Assembly: GCA_024398995.1 (NCBI GenBank)
Contig: JAKSIE010000021.1
Location: forward strand, 1 to 39,423
DNA: 39,423 nucleotides
Reading direction: 5' to 3'
Source of the DNA: Fibrobacter sp.
Lineage (GTDB): Bacteria; Fibrobacterota; Fibrobacteria; Fibrobacterales; Fibrobacteraceae
Position numbers and translations under genes: made by a program. Positions 34,802 to 39,423 of this stretch are shown here, one piece after another. The notes under the pieces are model-generated. The model was not told where the DNA came from and did not search any database. It was given only the letters and a program-made list of their open reading frames with translations. Within the stretch, counting starts at the first letter, position 1. The number at the start of each line of letters is the position of its first letter.

Positions 34802-35269
34802 TATGATTCGAGGGAGGGCTGAGCCCCCCTCGAACTCCCCTACGAAAACTTTGATTCTCAAAGTTTCCGATAGAGGGGCATTCCCCTCAACCCCTTTAGA
34901 TTCTTTTGTTTCAAGAGTAGGTAAACTCCCTGCTCAGGGGGCCCCTACCCCTTTAGAGTCTCCACTCACAAAAGTCCGCTACACGGACTTTTTCTCGTTT
35001 TCTGAGCGGCGGTAAACAAACAACTCTGGGATGGACCTCAACCCCTTTAGATTCTTATGTCCTGTTGCGTTTTACACAACGTCTAAAGCGCTGTGACATG
35101 CCTCACGAAATAGTGACAAAGCCCCCCAAAACAGGGATTTTTCATTTATTTAAAGCGTTTTGTAAGAGAAATGTTACCTTGTCTATCTCGACAATTTTTA
35201 CACAATTAAATAACTTTGTACATGGAATTAGGGATTTGGTCAAAAAGGGTTTATCAAAAGGAAAAATCA
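34802..35269. repeat. Hairpin- and repeat-rich intergenic region
   Basis: A 468-bp non-coding gap. Three hairpins follow each other: GGG-CTGA-GCCC near 34812, AAACTTTG / CAAAGTTT near 34845-34867, and GAGGGG / CCCCTC near 34875-34890. The sequence CCCCTTTAGAKTCT recurs three times (about 34892, 34948 and 35041), twice as CTCAACCCCTTTAGATTCTT. A terminator lies at 34970-34993. I see no gene; short open frames here have no ribosome site or family resemblance. Confidence 0.6.
34970..34993 (+). terminator. Terminator downstream of the LytM gene
   Basis: A perfect 9-bp stem AAAAGTCCG / CGGACTTTT with loop CTACA is followed by T and TCTCG. It lies about 170 bases after the peptidase stop. Confidence 0.75.
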
Positions 35270-35719
35270 ATGAAGTTTAGTGTTTTGGCTTTCTCAACCA
35301 TGACCGTAGCCCTCCTCGCCGGATGTTCCGGAATTGTCACTCCGAAGTCCGAACTGGCATCTCACGAACCTGGCAAAAACATTCCCGCAATCGACAACAT
35401 GATCGTGTCCCTGAAGCAGGAATACATCGACAAGTGCTACATGCCCGTTGTAAAGCGCAACCCTCCCGAAAACCAGTGCCAGTCCGAACTTTTCCAGACT
35501 CTGGAACGCCGCTATAGCCTGAACTTCAATCAAAACCACGTGGCCATGGCCGCAAACATCCTGATGTTCAAGGACGTTGATGCAAAAATCATTGAAATGT
35601 CCCGCCAGGATCCCGAAGTTCGCGAAGCAATCCGCGGTGGTGCTTTCACTAGCACCGACGACATGTTGGCCTACTACAAGGAAAAGTACCAGTTCAACAC
35701 CCAGCTGGAAGAATACTAA
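35270..35719 (+). CDS. Small lipoprotein of unknown function
   Basis: A 149-residue protein. The ATG at 35270 has AAAAGGA 7 bases upstream and gives a lipoprotein signal MKFSVLAFSTMTVALLAGC with the lipid-modified Cys at 19; the longer frame from 35216 would bury it. The mature part is mostly helical and has two more Cys (in DKCYMPV and NQCQSEL) that could form a disulfide. It ends TQLEEY. No family is recognised. It has its own strong terminator and probably its own promoter, so it is likely a single-gene unit rather than part of the LytM pair. Confidence 0.8.
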   Translation: MKFSVLAFSTMTVALLAGCSGIVTPKSELASHEPGKNIPAIDNMIVSLKQEYIDKCYMPVVKRNPPENQCQSELFQTLERRYSLNFNQNHVAMAANILMFKDVDAKIIEMSRQDPEVREAIRGGAFTSTDDMLAYYKEKYQFNTQLEEY

Positions 35720-35756
35720 TTCCAGAGCTTTAGAGCGTAAGACTTAAGATTAGAAG

Positions 35757-35783
35757 CACCTGCCAACAAGCAGGTGTTTTTTT
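35757..35783 (+). terminator. Terminator of the small lipoprotein gene
   Basis: A perfect 7-bp stem CACCTGC / GCAGGTG with loop CAACAA is followed by seven T. Confidence 0.93.
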
Positions 35784-35813
35784 ACGTGCAAGCTCCACAC
35801 CAATCTAAATACA

Positions 35814-35845
35814 AGAAAACCCCGGAACAGGTCCGGGGTTTCTTA
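35814..35845 (-). terminator. Terminator of the GH5 gene
   Basis: On the minus strand AACCCCGGA / TCCGGGGTT with a 4-5 base loop is followed by TTCTTG. It begins about 20 bases after the GH5 stop. Confidence 0.88.
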
Positions 35846-35863
35846 AAGTTTTCGACTTACGGA

Positions 35864-38113
35864 TTAAAGGCCGAAGGCATCCAGGAAGCCGCCCATCCAG
35901 CTGCCATTGTAAGCTTCGAAGCCACCGCAGTTCTTGAAGCACCAGTAGTGCCAAGACATACCGTTTGCTTCAGCAGCCTGTCTTGCATTCTTTGTCCACT
36001 GGGCACGCTTTGTGTCGGAGACGCCGCAAACCTTAGCAACACCGAATTCGCCCATGTTCAGAGGAATGTGGCCACCGTTAAGGTCAGGATAGGCAATCGT
36101 TGCCTTGTCCGTGTATTCCTTCAAGTCAGCAGTTGCCTTGCTGGCGTATGCAGCATCACCACTGCAAGAACCATCGCCGCTATGAGAACCCTGATGAGAG
36201 AAGGTATACGGTTCGTAGTAGTGGCCAGTAAAGATGATGTTGCCATCGGCAGGCATGCTTACCTTAGCAACCTGGCTGAACTTGGCGTAATCATTACCTT
36301 CGAACATGATGGTCTTGCCCTTGGATACGGAACGGATTGCTTCATAACCGGTATTCATGATCTTATCCACGGCGTCGGCGGAGATATCGTGGGGTTCGTT
36401 AAACACTTCGAAAACAAGCATGTCGTCAGCGAAGGAGTCGAAATTCTGCGCAATCTTTTTCCATTCGCCAGAGAATTCACTCAGCTTGCTGGTAAAGGTG
36501 CTTCCACCGGACTTTGCAGCCTGAAGCATGGGTTCGTAGTGATGATAGTTGATAATCACGACCAGGCCAGCATTGATTGCTGCGGTCACATGGCTCTTGA
36601 CACCAGAGAGTTTGCTATCCATACCGGTGTACCAACGGACCGGAATACGAACAGAATTGAAGCCGGCAGCCTTTACCTTGGCGAAATCGCTAGGATCGAT
36701 GGGGTTGCTCCAGCCAGCGTCATTGGAGCTCGGAGCGTCCCAAGAGTTACCGAAATTGATACCCTTGCCAAGCTTCTTATTCATGGCACGGCCCTTGGAA
36801 TAGTCCACCGGAGTATGAGCGGCCGGAGTCCAAACGGGAGGCACGCAAACATAGAACTTAGAGTTATAGGTCTGAATTTTACTATACTTGGTATCATCGC
36901 AAGCGCCTGCAGTCGCAGCAATCATGCTATTTGCGATTTCATCGGCAGAAGCCTTAACCCAGAACTTCTTCTTACAGGTGTAGTAAGTGCCGGCGTTGTC
37001 CTTCATGACACCTTCATTTGCAGAGGTGCATTCGCCAAGAACCGGAACCAGAGCGATACTGTTCAAGATATCCTCTGTAACAATGCTCCACTTGCCTTCG
37101 GAACACATAAAGGACTTGCCAGAGTTTGTACTCTTCGTATTGGAGCAGGTTGCAAGAACTCCATCTTCAACACAGAAGCCCAGGCCATATTGAACGCCCC
37201 AGAATCCAGCTATCTCCCTTTCAAAATAGCTAACAGGCTTGCCTACATATGCCTTAAGAGAGAGCACAGAAGGGTTCACTGGCAAACCGAAGGCGTCGTC
37301 ACCGAACTTTGCCTTGGCAGATTCGTCATCCCAAGTACCGTCAGCAGCAATGTCTTCGGTGATGTACTTCAGGAAGCTGTTGAAGGACGTTCCGTCAAGT
37401 TCACCCATGAGAGCGGAAGTCACTGCAAGAAGATTTGCGCCAGCCTGAGAGCCGGAGGTAATGGAAATGTCTTCAAACAGCGTGGAATCAGACGGAAGGC
37501 CAAAAGCAAGGCGAATTTCCTTTTCTGCCTTAATCTTTGCATCGTTAAAAGTCATGCCGTTTGCAGTGACCAACGTCTTGACACGAGCGGCTTCAACGTG
37601 GGTCAGGACATTCACGTTCAAGCTAGTCTTGCCGGTAACATTAGCGACGGCATCCAAAGTAACGGGGCCATAACTTTCATCGAGAATGTAGTTGTAGTAA
37701 GATCCGGTTGCGGACACAGTCACATAGGGAGAACCCACGGAACCGGAGAGCGTAAAGTCGCCATTGTCGGTAGAAACGGTTGCCTGAGCTGCGGTGCCCA
37801 TAGTGGCAAAAGACGAAGGATCGATGCCAGTAACGCTTATGGTTGTACCCTTTTTCATGGGGCCCACTGCAGCGGAACCCGTAAGGGAGATACTGGTAGT
37901 AGCGACATTCTGGTTAGGAACGGTGGTAATTGCAGCGTTGGGGTCATCCACCTTGATTGCAGAGCTAGAACTTTCTGCAGGAGTATCACCACCACCAATG
38001 GTGGCGCTGGAAGACGGGTCGTCGGAACCCTGGGAGGGCTTCGGATCGTCACCGCAAGCCCAAAGACCAAAAGACGAGACCATTGCGGCCAAAACTAAAT
38101 AAGGGTATTTCAT
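35864..38113 (-). CDS. GH5 endoglucanase-type lipoprotein with Cys/Trp repeats
   Basis: A 749-residue predicted lipoprotein of glycoside hydrolase family 5. The start at 38113 has AGGA 8 bases upstream and gives a signal with the lipid Cys at 20 (GLWACGDD); the frame also opens 5 codons earlier. A Ser-rich linker (30-52) leads to a beta domain (about 75-160) and a helical segment (165-300, NVLTHVEAARVKTL). Three Cys/Trp repeats follow at 320-430. The catalytic domain (445-749) has GINFGNSWD, FNSVRIPVRW, INYHHYEP, the acid/base Glu573 in FEVFNEPHD and the nucleophile Glu689 in NMGEFG. It would hydrolyse beta-1,4-glucan at the cell surface. The lipid anchor contrasts with the secreted GH74. Confidence 0.92.
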   Translation of the reverse strand: MKYPYLVLAAMVSSFGLWACGDDPKPSQGSDDPSSSATIGGGDTPAESSSSAIKVDDPNAAITTVPNQNVATTSISLTGSAAVGPMKKGTTISVTGIDPSSFATMGTAAQATVSTDNGDFTLSGSVGSPYVTVSATGSYYNYILDESYGPVTLDAVANVTGKTSLNVNVLTHVEAARVKTLVTANGMTFNDAKIKAEKEIRLAFGLPSDSTLFEDISITSGSQAGANLLAVTSALMGELDGTSFNSFLKYITEDIAADGTWDDESAKAKFGDDAFGLPVNPSVLSLKAYVGKPVSYFEREIAGFWGVQYGLGFCVEDGVLATCSNTKSTNSGKSFMCSEGKWSIVTEDILNSIALVPVLGECTSANEGVMKDNAGTYYTCKKKFWVKASADEIANSMIAATAGACDDTKYSKIQTYNSKFYVCVPPVWTPAAHTPVDYSKGRAMNKKLGKGINFGNSWDAPSSNDAGWSNPIDPSDFAKVKAAGFNSVRIPVRWYTGMDSKLSGVKSHVTAAINAGLVVIINYHHYEPMLQAAKSGGSTFTSKLSEFSGEWKKIAQNFDSFADDMLVFEVFNEPHDISADAVDKIMNTGYEAIRSVSKGKTIMFEGNDYAKFSQVAKVSMPADGNIIFTGHYYEPYTFSHQGSHSGDGSCSGDAAYASKATADLKEYTDKATIAYPDLNGGHIPLNMGEFGVAKVCGVSDTKRAQWTKNARQAAEANGMSWHYWCFKNCGGFEAYNGSWMGGFLDAFGL

Positions 38114-38257
38114 AGCTAATTTCCTCATTTTTTTGCCAATATATATATAATATAGAGGTTTTTAAACATTTTTGGACCATTTGCTGTATACAAGCGTGTT
38201 CAATATGATGTAACGCACACAACACCCACAACAAGCCAAGTCCTCCACGGATTTTAC

Positions 38258-38275
38258 CAAAATTGCTATATTTCC
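38258..38275 (+). promoter_or_regulatory. Probable extended -10 promoter of leuC
   Basis: AAAATTGCTATATT has TGC followed by TATATT, an extended -10 like that of the wzc-like gene. It lies about 75 bases before the leuC start. No good -35 is seen at 17 bp. Confidence 0.45.
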
Positions 38276-38285
38276 TCCCGATTTT

Positions 38286-38318
38286 TAGAGGTCTGCGTAA
38301 AGTAGACCTACGGTTTTT
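38286..38318 (+). other. leuC leader hairpin
   Basis: AGGTCT / AGACCT pair around a 9-base loop and are followed by ACGGTTTTTT, between the probable promoter and the leuC start. It could act as a weak attenuator, but there is no leader peptide rich in Leu codons. The call is weak. Confidence 0.3.
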
Positions 38319-38345
38319 TGTAAAAAACAACAAACGAGACACAAT

Positions 38346-39423
38346 ATGGGAAAATCATTATACCAGAAAATTTTCGAAAGCCACACTGTTGCTAAGCTCC
38401 CCAGCGGCCAGTGCCAGCTTTTCATCGGTCTCCACCTCTGCCACGAAGTGACCAGCCCCCAGGCATTCGCTTCCCTTCGTGAAGAAGGCACCAAGGTCCT
38501 GTTCCCGGAACGCACCTTCGCTACCGTCGACCACATTATTCCCACCACTTTCCCGGAACGCAACCGCCCCCTCCAGGACGGCATTTCCGAAGAAATGTTC
38601 TCCCATATCGAAAAGAACACCGAATCCAACGGCATCAAGTTCTTTGGCCCCAAGACCTGCGAACAGGGTGTGATCCACATTGTTGGCCCCGAAGAAGGCG
38701 TTACCCAGCCGGGTATGACCGTCGCTTGCGGAGACTCTCACACTGCTACCCACGGTGCTTTCGGCGCTATCGCATTCGGTATCGGTACTAGCCAGGTTGC
38801 CGACGTTCTCGCTACCCAGACTTTGGCCATGAGCCCCCTCAAGACCCGCCGCATCAACTTCACCGGCAAGCTGAAGCCGGGTGTTACCGCCAAGGATGTC
38901 GCCCTCGCCTACATCGCAAAGCTTGGCGTGAACGGTGGCGTTGGCTACGCTTACGAATTTGCAGGCCCTGTTATCGAAGCTATGAGCATGGAAGGCCGTA
39001 TGACCATCTGTAACATGGCTATCGAAGGCGGCGCACGCGTTGGCTACTGCAACCCCGACGAAAAGACCTTCGAATTCCTGAAGGGCAAGCCCTACGCTCC
39101 CAAGGCAGACAAGTGGGATGAAGCTGTCGCTTACTGGAAGTCCGTCGCTACCGACGCCGACGCTCAGTTCGACGACGAAATCGAAATCAACTGCGACAAC
39201 CTGGAACCCATGGTGACCTGGGGTATCACTCCGGCACAGGCAATCCAGCTCAACGACAACATGCCGAAGATTTCTGAATTCGAAGGCTCCGAAAAGAAGG
39301 TCATCTCCGAAGCTTATGAATACATGGGCTGGGAAGAAGGTGGCAAGATGATCGGCACCCCGATTGATATCGCCTTCGTAGGCTCCTGCACCAACGGTCG
39401 CTTGTCCGACCTCCAGGCTGCAG
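38346..39423 (+). CDS. leuC: 3-isopropylmalate dehydratase large subunit (partial, cut by window end)
   Basis: The first 359 codons of LeuC, which with LeuD isomerises 2- and 3-isopropylmalate in leucine synthesis. It starts MGKSLYQKIFESHTV, typical of bacterial LeuC. VACGDSHTATHGAFGAIAFGIGTS is the aconitase-family active-site signature, and the frame ends at FVGSCTNGRLSDLQAA, whose Cys is the first ligand of the [4Fe-4S] cluster. The other two Cys ligands lie beyond the window. The frame is open to the last base, with no stop. It is divergent from the GH5 gene; leuD would be expected further downstream. Confidence 0.94.
   Translation, partial: MGKSLYQKIFESHTVAKLPSGQCQLFIGLHLCHEVTSPQAFASLREEGTKVLFPERTFATVDHIIPTTFPERNRPLQDGISEEMFSHIEKNTESNGIKFFGPKTCEQGVIHIVGPEEGVTQPGMTVACGDSHTATHGAFGAIAFGIGTSQVADVLATQTLAMSPLKTRRINFTGKLKPGVTAKDVALAYIAKLGVNGGVGYAYEFAGPVIEAMSMEGRMTICNMAIEGGARVGYCNPDEKTFEFLKGKPYAPKADKWDEAVAYWKSVATDADAQFDDEIEINCDNLEPMVTWGITPAQAIQLNDNMPKISEFEGSEKKVISEAYEYMGWEEGGKMIGTPIDIAFVGSCTNGRLSDLQAA

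Noticed and set aside
34803..35280. Short open frames in the gap after the LytM gene as small proteins
   Set aside because: They run through hairpins, a terminator and repeated sequence, have no ribosome site, and show no recognisable composition or family.

Overview
The window looks like chromosome of a Fibrobacter-type, cellulose-degrading anaerobe (Fibrobacterota). The reasons are a two-module plant-wall hydrolase set (a secreted GH74 xyloglucanase with a C-terminal sorting-type domain, and a GH5 lipoprotein with Ser-rich linkers and Cys/Trp repeats), a giant twin-module acyl-CoA dehydratase activase typical of anaerobes, Gram-negative envelope genes (Lol-type ABC transporter, outer-membrane-like beta proteins), and Lys/Ala-rich tails on unrelated proteins. 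The species assignment is inference from gene content; no rRNA or tRNA gene is visible.

Layout. 1-3500 (minus): polysaccharide genes, a Wzc-type tyrosine kinase followed by a UDP-glucuronate epimerase-like protein. 3500-8780 (minus): a compact housekeeping run, LolC/E-like permease, LolD-like ATPase, ClpC and adenylate kinase. 8780-9230: a small four-helix-bundle (23S rRNA intervening-sequence family) gene bracketed by inverted arrays of a 7-bp repeat. 9248-10762 (minus): lysS. 11069-13460 (plus): a three-gene polar amino-acid ABC importer, with a gene-less copy of the 7-bp repeat element between the binding protein and the permease. 13586-15363 (plus): two translationally coupled outer-membrane-like proteins. 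15360-15770 (minus): RuvX/YqgF. 15855-21923 (plus): the large activase and an ABC-F protein. 22109-24922 (minus): GH74. 25158-32495 (minus): a 2445-residue secreted protein of tandem Ig/cadherin-like domains. 32857-35719 (plus): a receiver-like small protein, a membrane-anchored LytM/M23 protein and a small lipoprotein. 35864-38113 (minus): the GH5 lipoprotein. 38346-end (plus): leuC, cut by the window edge.

The strongest candidates for something undescribed are these. (1) A 7-bp (TGRTTAG) repeat element seen once with a four-helix-bundle gene inside and once without it; both copies share a 17-nt end, and both lie immediately upstream of the start codon of a transporter gene. (2) The giant protein, where every third domain (2, 5, 8, 11, 14, 17, 20) carries an insertion, so the array is built from seven roughly 300-residue three-domain units, and the insertions become long Lys/Ala/Pro/Glu-rich loops in the units nearest the C-terminus. 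(3) A two-gene module pairing a receiver-like protein with a protein that joins a cytoplasmic domain, one membrane helix and a periplasmic LytM peptidase. (4) Exact 43-residue Cys/Trp repeats in the GH5 enzyme.

All family assignments come from motifs read directly in the translations. No database search was run.
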